This document shows, in pieces, positions 30,141 to 39,221 of a stretch of DNA of 64,000 nt. The DNA is from Burkholderia seminalis DSM 23518 (GTDB taxonomy: Bacteria > Pseudomonadota > Gammaproteobacteria > Burkholderiales > Burkholderiaceae). The notes under the pieces are model-generated. The model made no database searches, was not told where the DNA came from, and was given only the letters and a program-made list of their open reading frames with translations. A program made the position numbers and the translations under genes. Location of the stretch: assembly GCF_902832885.1 (NCBI RefSeq), contig NZ_CADFDK010000014.1, positions 1 through 64,000 on the forward strand, read 5' to 3'. How positions within the stretch are numbered: the stretch's first letter is position 1; each line of letters opens with the position of its first letter.

Positions 30141-30863
30141 GATGGGCTCCTGGAAGCAGGTCCTGAAAACATGCGCCCATCGTAGGCAGCGGCCGGTGTC
30201 GAAGTCCTCACGGAAAGTTAAATGAATCGTGACATCTGGGGTGTTCCGAGGGGGGGCGGTGGAATCCGTCGATGTTCCAGCTGGCAAGCGTCTTCGGACG
30301 GGTGAGCTGACGATATTTACCGCGCAGCGGTTCGCGCCGCGTTTTTAAGTGTTTTTTTAGTTTTCGTTGAGTTGCGTGGCGAATCCGGAGTCAGATCCGC
30401 CTGTCCTCGCAATCCTCGAGCAATTCGCCAAGTGCGTCGAATACCACCCGCACGCGCCCCGGCACGGTCGCCGAGACGGTGCTGCGGCAGCTCGCATCGC
30501 GCGCTTTGTCTGCTTGAGTCCGTTGCGACGATCCGTATCACTTCGTCGCGTTGCGTGACGAGCGTGGGTGACCACCCGACAGGGCGGCGCCCGCTCCGCG
30601 GACTCGAGCAGCGCGACCCCATGCGTGCGATTGACTTGCGCGACAGTACGATCGCGAGCGATGACCTTGCTCCGACATCCCGAGACTCGCGAACGCCGAA
30701 TCGCTTTGGAAGCGGTGACATCGGATTACCGACGGCAAAACGGTCGTTCGTTCGCGCAAGCGATCCTCGCGTTCCACCCGTCGACGCGATGGCGTTGTGC
30801 TCGGGTTCCTGAAAGACGACGGTGCAACCGGGCAACGACGATGACGAGAAAAACTGCCGTGCG
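30141..30863. other. Intergenic region upstream of msrB
   Basis: This 723-bp gap contains the msrB promoter and a possible gene remnant. A run of seven G residues occurs at 30250-30256, and T runs at 30342-30359 lie beside a G+C-rich imperfect inverted repeat (30320-30341), which could act as a weak rightward terminator. Apart from the proposed LysR-like remnant I see no protein-coding signal. Confidence 0.4.
30357..30660 (-). pseudogene. Possible remnant of a LysR-type regulator C-terminus
   Basis: Reading leftward, one frame gives GVALLESAERAPPCRVVTH, resembling the G-V-x-L-L...THxDLR end region of LysR effector domains. After a stop codon and ~80 bp, the same frame gives RVRVVFDALGELLEDCEDR and a stop, resembling the terminal helix of such proteins. 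No N-terminal helix-turn-helix is found. The match is by eye and short, so this is a low-confidence guess. Confidence 0.25.
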
Positions 30864-32519
30864 CTACGAGCTAGTGCACTGGAAGCTCGCCGCTGCCTTT
30901 ACATCTCCACCGATATACTTGGGCCACAGTGGATAGCGGCACAACGGGCGCGTCCTCCCGAGCGTGGCGGCATTGAGGTCGCTCATCGTCAGTGTTTCAG
31001 GTGCCTTGCCGCTTTCCACCCATTCATCGAGCGCGGATAGCGAATCGATGGCGGGATGAAACGGGCCCGTGCCATGTCCGACCCCCGGCATCAGATAAAA
31101 CCGCACGAAGCCGTCGACCGTTCCTTGTCCGAAGCGCTGCACCAGACCGGCGTAATAGTCGGTGCTCGAGTCGGTGCTCACGATCTCGTCGGCAAGGCCG
31201 TGCGTCATGATGAGCTTGCCGCCTTTCGCGACATAGGCGCTCAGGTCGGTGCTCGTTGCATCGGTCAGCGCCGAAAGCGCCTGGACGCGCGACTGATACG
31301 CACCGGGATTGACCGGATCGAACGTCAACGAATCGAACGTGGGCACGCGCGTGACAAAGTACTTGACCCATTGATCGCCTGTCACCCACTGGTTCGCGTC
31401 TTTCTTTCCCGCGGGATTCGCGGGTACTTTCGATTCGCCGAGATCACGCGTCGTGTACGGCCCCGCGAACACCGAACCGGCGAGGATGTTGTAGCCGGCG
31501 TATTGCGTCACGCCGTTCGCAAGCGGATAAGGCAATTGCAACGGTGCAGCGATGGTCTGAATGGTCGCGATCTGCGCATCCGACAGACAGGTGTCGCCCG
31601 AATCCGCGCCGTTCGGGCAACGCACGGACGCCAGCACCGTCGCCGATTGCGCCTTGCACGCCGCCACGTTGGACACGATGCCGTCGGCGACACCGTCGAG
31701 CGCATCGCACGCGCTCATGACGGCATTTTGCAGCAGTACCGTTTTGGCGACATCGAGCCAGCCTGCGCCATTGTTCAGGTAGAGTGCGCGGCCGAGCACG
31801 ACATTGCTCAAACGCAGCCCGGTATAGTTGAGCGCCGGGCGATTCACGACGATACCGTCATAGTCGGCGGGCCAGCGTTGCGCTTCGCTCAACCCGTCCC
31901 GACCGCCTGTAGAACTGCCGAAGAAATAGGTTTTGCCGGGCGCGCTCGCGTAGCGCTTTCTGATGAGCGCCATCGCGACGTCGTGTGTCTTCTTCAGACT
32001 CAGGCCGCCGTAGTTCGCCAGCGACTCGTCATTCGCGGCGAACTTGCCGTCGGTGATGCTGGCGCTCTGATGCCCGGAATCGTCGCCGAACGTCGCGTAG
32101 CCGTCGGCAAGCGGCGTCGGCGTGCCCGTTGGCGCCATGTCGAGCGCGTCGACGCCGGTAATCAGCGTACCGTCGAAGCCGCCGCCGCCATAATGCAGCG
32201 CCTTGCGGTTCCAGTGGGTCGGCAGATTGACCTGAAACCTGATCGACGGCGCCGCGGGATCGACGGGAGCGATGGCCCCATTCACCTGGCAATATTCACC
32301 GGCGGCCTCCACCAGCGTGGCGCTCGTGATCGTCGCGCCGCCGGTCGGCTCGGCAATCGACGATGCCGGAATCGCCAGGCCGTTCAATGCCGCACATTGG
32401 GCCGCGGCTGACGGCGGTGGCGGCGAGCTTGCCGAAGCGCCGCCGCTCGACTCATTGCCGCCGCACCCGCTGATGCAAAGGCTGAGGGCGAGCGCCCCCC
32501 ACAACGGTCTGTTGTCCAT
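30864..32519 (-). CDS. Tannase/feruloyl esterase family lipoprotein
   Basis: A 551-aa secreted esterase. The N-terminus is a lipoprotein signal (LALSLCISGCGG, lipobox with Cys near residue 19) followed by a Ser/Pro-rich linker, so it is probably anchored in a membrane facing the periplasm or outside. The alpha/beta hydrolase nucleophile is in FFGSSTGGRDGL, and the C-terminal LIMTHGLADEIVS and GVGHGTGP provide the Asp and His. Paired Cys residues (CDALDG, CP, C at RPLCRYP) suit the disulfide-rich tannase fold. It would cleave esters of phenolic acids. It is last in a three-gene operon with a hydrolase and an MFS carrier. Confidence 0.88.
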   Translation of the reverse strand: MDNRPLWGALALSLCISGCGGNESSGGASASSPPPPSAAAQCAALNGLAIPASSIAEPTGGATITSATLVEAAGEYCQVNGAIAPVDPAAPSIRFQVNLPTHWNRKALHYGGGGFDGTLITGVDALDMAPTGTPTPLADGYATFGDDSGHQSASITDGKFAANDESLANYGGLSLKKTHDVAMALIRKRYASAPGKTYFFGSSTGGRDGLSEAQRWPADYDGIVVNRPALNYTGLRLSNVVLGRALYLNNGAGWLDVAKTVLLQNAVMSACDALDGVADGIVSNVAACKAQSATVLASVRCPNGADSGDTCLSDAQIATIQTIAAPLQLPYPLANGVTQYAGYNILAGSVFAGPYTTRDLGESKVPANPAGKKDANQWVTGDQWVKYFVTRVPTFDSLTFDPVNPGAYQSRVQALSALTDATSTDLSAYVAKGGKLIMTHGLADEIVSTDSSTDYYAGLVQRFGQGTVDGFVRFYLMPGVGHGTGPFHPAIDSLSALDEWVESGKAPETLTMSDLNAATLGRTRPLCRYPLWPKYIGGDVKAAASFQCTSS

Positions 32520-32544
32520 CGTCGTCTCCAGGATGAATGGATTG

Positions 32545-33585
32545 CTATTCGACAGCACCGCCTGCCTGCTCGACGCCAGATTCGGCGAGCCGAACGGAGG
32601 GGCCGAACAGTGCGCACACGCCGGCCTGCGATACGAACATTGCATCGCCGCTGTGCCCCGCGCCTTGAACTTCATGCAGCACATGCCGCAATGCCGGATG
32701 CCGGGCGCGCAGATAGGCGTAGTACGCGCGGCCGCGTGCGAGGCGGTGCGGGCCTTGCATCATCGCCTCGCATGAGCGGTCGAGAGCCGGGTGCGCCGGA
32801 TCGTCGTCGTGCGCACCGAGCAGATAGGTGACGTCGTGATCGACATAACGACGTTCGAGCGATTGCGCGTCGAGTCCGTCCGCGTAGCGAGGAAGTCGCG
32901 ACGTGCCGTATTTCCATTCATTGAATCCGGCGCATGCGGTTCGATCGATGCCCTCGCAGTGCGGACGCCACGCGTCGAAATACACATACGACGAAGGATT
33001 CGCGATGACGTAACGTACTTTCACACTGCGTGCGAGACAACATGCCGTAGCGTTGCTGAGTATCGCGTGCCGATGCGCGACCTGCGCACCTCCGGAATGT
33101 CCCGCGATCACGATCTCGCGCAGCTTCGGATAGCGGCCGCTCTGCATGCCCTGCACGTAATGTTCGACGAGCGCATCGAGCACATCGAACGAGCTGAGCG
33201 GCGCTGGACCGACTGCGTCAAGTCCGCCCATCCACGAGGTCCATTCCCAATGCAGACAGGCGTCCGCCAACCGGTGATACGCGACGTCGGCCGTCGCGAG
33301 AAATTGCGGCACGGCGAGCATCACGCTTTTCGCATCGGCCGTGGAGGCGTCGAGCGCGCGCTGCGTCGATCGAAGGTATGCGTCGGCGTCGCGCAATCGG
33401 CCGTGCAGCATCACGACGACCTGCGTCGCGGTTGCCCGTGCGGCGGTGCCGCCCGTGAACAGCGGCACGTTCGCTGCGCCGCGTGACGTCGAAACGGTCA
33501 ACCGCTCGCTGGCGACGACCTTGACGGGTACTTCGTTGCGTGGACGCATCTCGGGGTTCCGGGGAAGGCACATCGCGGCGCTCAT
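32545..33585 (-). CDS. Alpha/beta-hydrolase of unknown substrate
   Basis: A 346-aa protein with an alpha/beta-hydrolase core: VVVMLHGRLRDAD (oxyanion region), nucleophile elbow VIAGHSGGAQ, a possible Asp in LLGAHDDDPAH, and His in VQGAGHSGD. No signal peptide is evident, so it probably acts in the cytoplasm. It does not match a named esterase subfamily that I recognise. Its ATG overlaps the stop codon of the MFS gene by 4 bp (ATGA), indicating translational coupling, and the tannase gene follows 25 bp later. The grouping suggests a role on an ester or acid imported by the MFS carrier. Confidence 0.72.
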   Translation of the reverse strand: MSAAMCLPRNPEMRPRNEVPVKVVASERLTVSTSRGAANVPLFTGGTAARATATQVVVMLHGRLRDADAYLRSTQRALDASTADAKSVMLAVPQFLATADVAYHRLADACLHWEWTSWMGGLDAVGPAPLSSFDVLDALVEHYVQGMQSGRYPKLREIVIAGHSGGAQVAHRHAILSNATACCLARSVKVRYVIANPSSYVYFDAWRPHCEGIDRTACAGFNEWKYGTSRLPRYADGLDAQSLERRYVDHDVTYLLGAHDDDPAHPALDRSCEAMMQGPHRLARGRAYYAYLRARHPALRHVLHEVQGAGHSGDAMFVSQAGVCALFGPSVRLAESGVEQAGGAVE

Positions 33586-34931
33586 GCTGTATCACCCGGC
33601 CACCGGTCGGGCTCGCGGCGCAAGCGTCGCCCGGACGACGTGAACCCGACCAGCAACAACGAGACGATGCCGGCGAACACCAGATACCACGCCGGTACGA
33701 TGCGCGAGCCGGTGACGTCGATCAATGTCGAAACGGTGAGCGGCGCGAGTCCGCCAAACAGCGTGACGGCCACGTTGTACGACAGCGCCACGCCCGTCGA
33801 ACGCATGGCCGTCGGAAACAACTGCGTCAGCATGCCGGGGTGCGCGCCCGACATGACGCTGAGCACGACCGTCGCGATTATCTGCGCGCTGAAGACGCGT
33901 TCGGGCGAGGGCGCCGCGAGCACCCATGCGAAAAGCGGATAGGCAGCGCATACCCAGGCGATCGTCACCGGAAAGAACAGCCGATACGCGCCGAAGCGGT
34001 CGGCAAGCTTCCCTGCCAGCGGATAGCCGACAATGCCGATCAATCCGGAGATCGCCGTGCCGAACAGCGCATTCTTGAGCGGTAGATGCAACTGGTGTTC
34101 GACATAGAGCGGCATATACGAGTGCCACAGATAATTGGTCGCGGCGCCGATGATGATGACGCCCATCGCGCATAGCGCCGCATCGCCGCGCTCGCGAATG
34201 AATGTCCGTAGCGACTGGCGTGGCGCATGTCCAAGGCGCTCCCGCAACTGTACGAATTCCGGCGACTCGCCGACCTTGTGGCGGATGTAGAAGCCCACGG
34301 GCCCCACCAGCGCGCCGAGCAGAAATGGCACGCGCCAACCCCACGTCACGAGCGACTGGTGCGACAGCTGCGTGGTGAGCAAGTACGAACACAGCGACGA
34401 CAGAAGCAGCGCGACGGCCTGTGACGTCATCTGAAAACTGCCGAAGAACATCTTGCGCCCTGGCGGTGCGTATTCCGTCAGCATCGCGGCCGCTGTCGCG
34501 AACTCGCCGCCCACCGAGAGCCCTTGCAGAATACGGGCGAGGACGACGAGGAGCGGTGCGGCCATGCCGATGGCTGCGTAACTGGGTGTCAGGCCCATCA
34601 TCAGCGTGCTCGCCGCCATCAGCAGAATCAGCAGCGACAAGGTTTTGCGCCGACCGTAGCGGTCCGCGCATGCGCCTATCACGATGCCGCCTAGCGGCCT
34701 CACCACGAAGCCGACCGCGAACGTCGCAAGCGTCAGCGTGATCGACACAAATCCGTTGCCGACAGGGAAAAACACCTGCGCGATGATCTTCGCGAAGTAG
34801 CCGTAGATGAGGAAGTCGAACCACTCGAGGCCATTGCCGATGACCGACGCGAGCACCGCGCGGCGGGTTTGCGAACGGCTGAGTACCGTTGCGGCCGACG
34901 CGTGCACAGCCGCTTGCAAGGTGGATTGCAT
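33582..34931 (-). CDS. MFS transporter, metabolite:H+ symporter (MHS) family
   Basis: A 449-aa carrier with about twelve membrane helices. GNGLEWFDFLIYGYF near the N-terminus, the loop motif DRYGRRKTL between helices 2 and 3, and RILQGLSVGGEF are hallmarks of the ProP/KgtP/ShiA metabolite:H+ symporter family, which takes up organic acids and osmolytes. The ATG at 34931 has a perfect AAAGGAG ribosome site. It is the first gene of the operon that also encodes an alpha/beta-hydrolase and a tannase-family esterase, and it diverges from a LysR gene. A phenolic or hydroxy acid released by the esterase is a reasonable cargo, but this is inference. Confidence 0.9.
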   Translation of the reverse strand: MQSTLQAAVHASAATVLSRSQTRRAVLASVIGNGLEWFDFLIYGYFAKIIAQVFFPVGNGFVSITLTLATFAVGFVVRPLGGIVIGACADRYGRRKTLSLLILLMAASTLMMGLTPSYAAIGMAAPLLVVLARILQGLSVGGEFATAAAMLTEYAPPGRKMFFGSFQMTSQAVALLLSSLCSYLLTTQLSHQSLVTWGWRVPFLLGALVGPVGFYIRHKVGESPEFVQLRERLGHAPRQSLRTFIRERGDAALCAMGVIIIGAATNYLWHSYMPLYVEHQLHLPLKNALFGTAISGLIGIVGYPLAGKLADRFGAYRLFFPVTIAWVCAAYPLFAWVLAAPSPERVFSAQIIATVVLSVMSGAHPGMLTQLFPTAMRSTGVALSYNVAVTLFGGLAPLTVSTLIDVTGSRIVPAWYLVFAGIVSLLLVGFTSSGRRLRREPDRWPGDTA

Positions 34932-35011
34932 GTGTCTCCTTTGATGCGCTTCCAGCTTTTGAAGCAAGCGTACGTGTCGATGTCGTGAATGTAAAATACC
35001 GATGAGACACG

Positions 35012-35026
35012 GTTGCCATATCCAAC
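35012..35026. promoter_or_regulatory. Possible LysR-type binding site between divergent genes
   Basis: GTTGCCATATCCAAC is an interrupted palindrome (GTTG, 7 bases, CAAC) that contains the T-N11-A pattern preferred by LysR-type regulators. It lies in the 113-bp gap between the MFS operon and its divergent LysR gene, 19 bp before the LysR start, the usual place for an autoregulatory site. Confidence 0.45.
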
Positions 35027-35044
35027 GCATATACCAGACAAACG

Positions 35045-35953
35045 ATGGAACTCAGACAGCTGCGCTATTTCCTCGCCGTCGCCGAAGAAGGTCAGTTCAC
35101 TCGGGCCGCCGCGCGACTGCATATCCAGCAGCCGCCGTTGTCGCAGCAGATTCAGGAACTCGAACAGGAACTGGGCTTCGCGCTGTTCGTGCGGCAGCCC
35201 CGCGGCGTCGTGTTGACGGCGCCCGGCGAGATCTTCGCCGCACGCGCGCGTACGGTACTGCTCGAACTGAACAACGCCGTCGTCCATGCGCGCCGAGTGG
35301 CGCAAGGCCGGATCGGCACGGTGCGTATCGCGCTCACGAGTTCGGCGGCGTTTCACCCCCTTACGCCTACCGCTATTCGCAATTTTCGGGACATGTACCC
35401 CGAGATTTCGATCGAGATGAGCGAGGTGAATGCGGCGGAGATCATCGAAATGATGTTGAACGGCCGCGCGGATGCCGCCATTCTCCGCAAACCGGTCGAA
35501 ACGCCCGCTGACCTACGCTTCGAACTCCTCGCCGAAGAACGCATGTTGCTGGTGCTGCCGGTGGGGCACAGGCTGGTCAGCAGTCGTTCCGTGTCGCTCA
35601 AACAGCTCGCGAACGAATCGTTCATCTTCGTGCGTCGGCCGGGTGCGCCCGGCATGTACGCGGACTTCATTCGCGCTTGTCAGGCGAAGGGATTCGAGCC
35701 GCACGTCGCGGAAGAGGTGCCGCGCATGGTGACGGCAATCAATCTCGTGGCGGCGGGCGGCGGCGTATCGCTCGTTCCGGCGTCGATGCAACGTTACCAT
35801 CAGGAAAGCGTGCGCTACTGCCGTGTGGCCGGCGATCATGCGTTTCGCGCGCCGTTGCATCTCGTTACCCGGCATGATTTGCAAAACCCCGCCGCGTCGC
35901 ATTTCCGTGAAGCGTTGCTGATGTTTGTCCAGCGTCACCCGCATCGCGAATAA
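35045..35953 (+). CDS. LysR-family transcriptional regulator
   Basis: A 302-aa regulator. The N-terminal winged helix-turn-helix is standard (MELRQLRYFLAVAEEGQFTR, AAARLHIQQPPLSQQIQELE). Residues ~90-300 form the substrate-binding-like effector domain, with RIALTSSAAFHPLTP opening the first lobe. The sequence is of the BenM/CatM/CbnR-like class that often responds to aromatic or short organic acids (QPRGV, ELRQLRYF). It is divergent from the MFS/hydrolase/tannase operon and probably activates it. No clear ribosome site precedes the ATG. Confidence 0.92.
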   Translation: MELRQLRYFLAVAEEGQFTRAAARLHIQQPPLSQQIQELEQELGFALFVRQPRGVVLTAPGEIFAARARTVLLELNNAVVHARRVAQGRIGTVRIALTSSAAFHPLTPTAIRNFRDMYPEISIEMSEVNAAEIIEMMLNGRADAAILRKPVETPADLRFELLAEERMLLVLPVGHRLVSSRSVSLKQLANESFIFVRRPGAPGMYADFIRACQAKGFEPHVAEEVPRMVTAINLVAAGGGVSLVPASMQRYHQESVRYCRVAGDHAFRAPLHLVTRHDLQNPAASHFREALLMFVQRHPHRE

Positions 35954-37332
35954 GCCTGAGAACGGCAAGCACCTGACGGATGGCGCGGTCTGCCGAGTTC
36001 CATTGTGCAATGTCGACAAATTCCCGGACGCTCGGGCTGCCTTCTCGGACGCTCCGTCGCATCGCGTGATCGCGGGGAGCGATCGGTTACAGGTGATGGT
36101 CTGTGGCCCGGCGGGGCAAAACGGGTTGCCGGCGGTACAGGATGCGGGTCGCTCCGAAGGCAAAGCCGACCGCAGGGTTTGCCGATTTCACGCTTTTCGT
36201 GCATGTATGGCCCCGCCGCCTTTTGCAAGCCTCTTGTTCGGGATGTCGAAACGGTCTACATGCCTCTATCCGGCTCGCCTGATGCGAACGCATGGCCGGA
36301 ACGCCAATCGTGACGTACTGGCTGTCGCGACACGACCGCGTTCATACGGTCGGACAACGGCGTCGAATCCGTCGTTGCCGGCGCCACGACAGGTTTCTGC
36401 CGTGAAGGCGACGTGGTCGCGTGTCATCGTATTCACGAATTGCCCGGCCATCCCGTCAATTTGTGTGCCACGCTGCCTGCAGGCACATTGGCTTTGGCGC
36501 GGTGGCACGCCGCGAGCTGTGCCAATAGCGTCGAAACGAGTCCGAACGCAACGCGTCGCATTTTGCCGCTCTCCGGCGACGTCGATATGTCGAATAGGGC
36601 GTCGGCGCGACATTGCTGCATCAATTTGGTGCGCCCATCAGGGGTATATCCATATTTAACGAAACGTTTGCGTCGCACCGTTTCGAAATATTCGGTAATT
36701 GCACCGCTATTCGAGCGTCGATACAGCACGGGATACTGCGTGGATTTCCAATGACATCGGATGAATATGTCCGTCGCGAACGTTTGCCTCGATATCGAAG
36801 CGAATACAAATCGTACTTCGCACCACCCATTCGTGTTCAGCAATTTCCGATCAGGGCTCACACGATTACATCGATTGCCGTCTGCATTACACCCGGGACC
36901 CGTGCACGCGACATCGATTTGAACGTGATGCCGAGGTGCACGAATAATCGAGGCAACTGCCCGAATTTGCGGTGGTCCGCACACCCATGCGGTCGCCGAA
37001 ACATCTTCCCTCATCCAGCCCTGATCCACTGGCTCACGGGCGTCATGCACCGGGCGGCCCGAATTTCGTCGCAATTATCCTGAGCCCGGTAAGTTTCCTG
37101 TTATCCCGATCGATATCCGCTGTCGATGACTAGCGTCAATTTTCTATCGAATTTTGAGAATTAATTCACATTCCATCCGGCTATTGTCAATAAACAGGGT
37201 CGCATCACGGGCTTGATTGATTCCGACAACAACACGGCGGAAACGGACATTGATAAATCGGCTAACAATCCCAGCCGCATATGATGCGGCGCAGAAATCA
37301 AGAAATGTAAGAAATTGTTAAAGGGCCGCAAG
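35954..37332. other. Long intergenic region with falling G+C content
   Basis: About 1.4 kb separates two rightward regulator genes. The first 500 bp have normal composition and no convincing gene. One short leftward lipoprotein-like frame lies at 36433-36561. From about 36600 to 37330 the sequence is clearly more A+T-rich than the rest of the window (for example GTAAGAAATTGTTAAAGG just before the next gene), which may mark regulatory DNA bound by H-NS-like proteins or degraded acquired sequence. No repeats or RNA genes were recognised. Confidence 0.5.
36433..36561 (-). CDS. Putative 42-aa lipoprotein
   Basis: A short leftward frame begins with ATG 7 bases after a GGAGAG ribosome site. It encodes a basic start (MRR), a hydrophobic segment, and a lipobox LAAC with Cys19 (VSTLLAQLAAC), followed by a short hydrophilic tail. 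That is the full pattern of a small bacterial lipoprotein of the entericidin type, but I do not recognise a family. In a high-G+C genome such a frame could also arise by chance; the ribosome site and lipobox together are the only support. Confidence 0.4.
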   Translation of the reverse strand: MRRVAFGLVSTLLAQLAACHRAKANVPAGSVAHKLTGWPGNS

Positions 37333-38400
37333 ATGCAAACAGTATCGAATCATTCGTCGGCGGGGTTAAGCGTGAATCGTGGCAGAGGCTCCGGAACCGG
37401 GCATCAACGGGTAAGCGTAATCGTACTGTTGCTCGAGGGTTTTTCGATTATGCAGATGGGCAAGCTGGCGGCAGTGTTCGAACTCGCCAATCAGCTAGGT
37501 CGGGCCGAGGGCGCATTCGCCGACCACTACGAATTGCGGCTTTATTCGATCCATGGCGGCCCGGTTCGTTCGTCGTCCGGTGTCGGAATCTGGACGGACG
37601 CCACCCGCATGCTCGATGCAAGCACGGTTCACGCGATGTTCGTCCTGAGCGGAGAGGGTGGGATCGATGCTCTCGACGAGCAATTGATCGCGTGGCTCAG
37701 GCACGCGCATCAGCGCGCGCGCGTGGTCAGGGGCAGCGGTGGCGGCCGGAAGCTGTTGACGCAGATTCACCTGGCGCAAAAGGAGGCCGAGAAGGTGTTG
37801 CCGTCGGCGGACGACGACGGCGCTTCGCACCTCGGACGCGACGACATCGAATGTGCGGGTGACGAAGACGACGGGCCGTTCTCGGACGCGTTGTCGATCG
37901 TGCGCGTGGACATGGGTTACGAAATCGCGCAGGAAATCGTGGCGTGCATGGTATCCGGTGCGAACCGCAAGCTGACCGACGTGCTGTTCGGCGCTCGTGT
38001 CGCGCGCGCCAGCACCTTGATCCGACGCGCGGCTCATCATCTGCGCGTCAACAGCGAGAATCGGATCTCCATCGCGGACGAGGCGCAGGCCGCCGCGATG
38101 AGCGAGCGCAATTTCCTCCGGCGATTCAAGAACGAGATCGGTGTGACGCCAACCGAGTTCGTGTTGAGAATCCGCCTTGAAAAGGCCTGTCGCATGCTGA
38201 TCGAAACGGACCTTCCGGCCGATAAGGTCGCGAGACGAACCGGCCTTGGCAGCGGCGACCGGATGGCCAAGCTGTTTCGCCAGCACTTGCAGACTTCACC
38301 AACCGAGTATCGGGCCGCTGCTCGAAAAGGCGGCGAAGCCTCGGCGGAAATGCTGTATGCGTCGGATCTGAGCAGCTGGATGAACAACGCGACATCGTAG
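37333..38400 (+). CDS. AraC-family regulator with reduced GlxA/DJ-1-like N-terminal domain
   Basis: A 355-aa regulator. The N-terminal part (HQRVSVIVLLLEGFSIMQMG, ELRLYSIHGGPVRSSSGVGI) matches the opening of the GATase-1/DJ-1-like domain of GlxA-type regulators. The middle, where those proteins have a conserved Cys-Thr-Gly block, is replaced by a charged, probably flexible stretch (about 140-185, DDDGASHLGRDDIECAGDED). The C-terminal ~100 residues form the AraC DNA-binding domain (RISIADEAQAAAMSERNFLR, then TSPTEYRAAAR). The start at ATG 37333 has an AGGG site 7 bases upstream. It is the nearest regulator to the exopolysaccharide locus, which starts 0.8 kb downstream in the same direction, so control of that locus is plausible but unproven. 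Confidence 0.82.
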   Translation: MQTVSNHSSAGLSVNRGRGSGTGHQRVSVIVLLLEGFSIMQMGKLAAVFELANQLGRAEGAFADHYELRLYSIHGGPVRSSSGVGIWTDATRMLDASTVHAMFVLSGEGGIDALDEQLIAWLRHAHQRARVVRGSGGGRKLLTQIHLAQKEAEKVLPSADDDGASHLGRDDIECAGDEDDGPFSDALSIVRVDMGYEIAQEIVACMVSGANRKLTDVLFGARVARASTLIRRAAHHLRVNSENRISIADEAQAAAMSERNFLRRFKNEIGVTPTEFVLRIRLEKACRMLIETDLPADKVARRTGLGSGDRMAKLFRQHLQTSPTEYRAAARKGGEASAEMLYASDLSSWMNNATS

Positions 38401-39221
38401 TCGCGAGCGTGCCTTTCGTCACTCGAAACCGATACGTCAATTCATCGTGCCGGGCGTAATGAGTTTCCGGATGAACGGTATTTCAATCGAATGACAGGGC
38501 GCTCGATTCGTACTGCAAAATTCGTATATCGGTGGATCGACGCGCAACGACGGCGGATTCGGCCACAATCGTGGCGCCGTCCGACACCCGCCGCCCGAAC
38601 CGCGTATCCGCTCGATTAGGTTATCGACTGGCCTTTCGAGGAGGCGGCACCCCGGTACTCCTCGGAATTTTGCCTGCCGTGTGTTCGTGAGCGCACCGTG
38701 CAGGCCTTTTTATTCCTCGAACCAGCATTCGCGCGGACATTGACCGCCGATGCTCGCTCGTCTGTTCCGCGTGGCACCCGGCGATGAAATCGCCGTCTGG
38801 CATGGCGAATGTCACCGGCAACATGAATCCTGCATTGGCGGGAGGCGGCGTAGTGCCGTAGCGGTCGTGATTCGAGAATCACTGAAAAGACGTGCGTCAT
38901 TTCGCACGGGATGTTATCCGGACAATCGTGAGGGCGATCGGATAAATCCGGCATGGATTCACCCTTGATTCCATCAGCCATCAACAAGGCGAATTCGGAC
39001 GCAAGCGATAAATGCGCGAGTCGCGATGAATATGATGCACTGCGGAAACACGGAAGTGACGACATTCCGACGGGCACACGGATGGGCACGCTGACCGGCG
39101 AGCGCACCGCAGCGTGCCGCGGCACAGCGGAATGACCGCCTCGCGGCGCCATGAGTTCTGACGTGAAGTGCCGGTGCGGAACGCGGATGGATGCTGGACT
39201 GAAAATTAGGAGTTCATATCA
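38401..39221. other. Long 5' region of the exopolysaccharide operon
   Basis: This 821-bp stretch between the AraC/GlxA-type regulator and the first polysaccharide gene has no gene I can support. Short frames on both strands lack ribosome sites and recognisable motifs. Several patches (38470-38540, 38880-39010) are A+T-rich relative to the flanks. It presumably contains the promoter and a long leader for the polysaccharide operon. I found no JUMPstart/ops-like element by eye. Confidence 0.45.

Noticed and set aside
27730-30180. An N-terminal extension of the DipZ-type protein through msrB
   Set aside because: The region before MLLIVL is off-frame msrB sequence; a ribosome site lies at MLLIVL and the protein then begins with its first membrane helix.
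30250-30256. Run of seven G residues as a possible phase-variation tract
   Set aside because: It lies in non-coding DNA more than 100 bp upstream of msrB with no promoter elements spaced around it, so there is no clear functional link.
35925-36659. 244-codon rightward frame after the LysR gene
   Set aside because: It starts inside the LysR gene, lacks a ribosome site and has no recognisable domain; Arg/Ser/Pro-rich.
38616-39152. 178-codon leftward frame in the exopolysaccharide leader
   Set aside because: No ribosome site, no motif, and Ser/Arg/His-rich composition; not supported as a gene.
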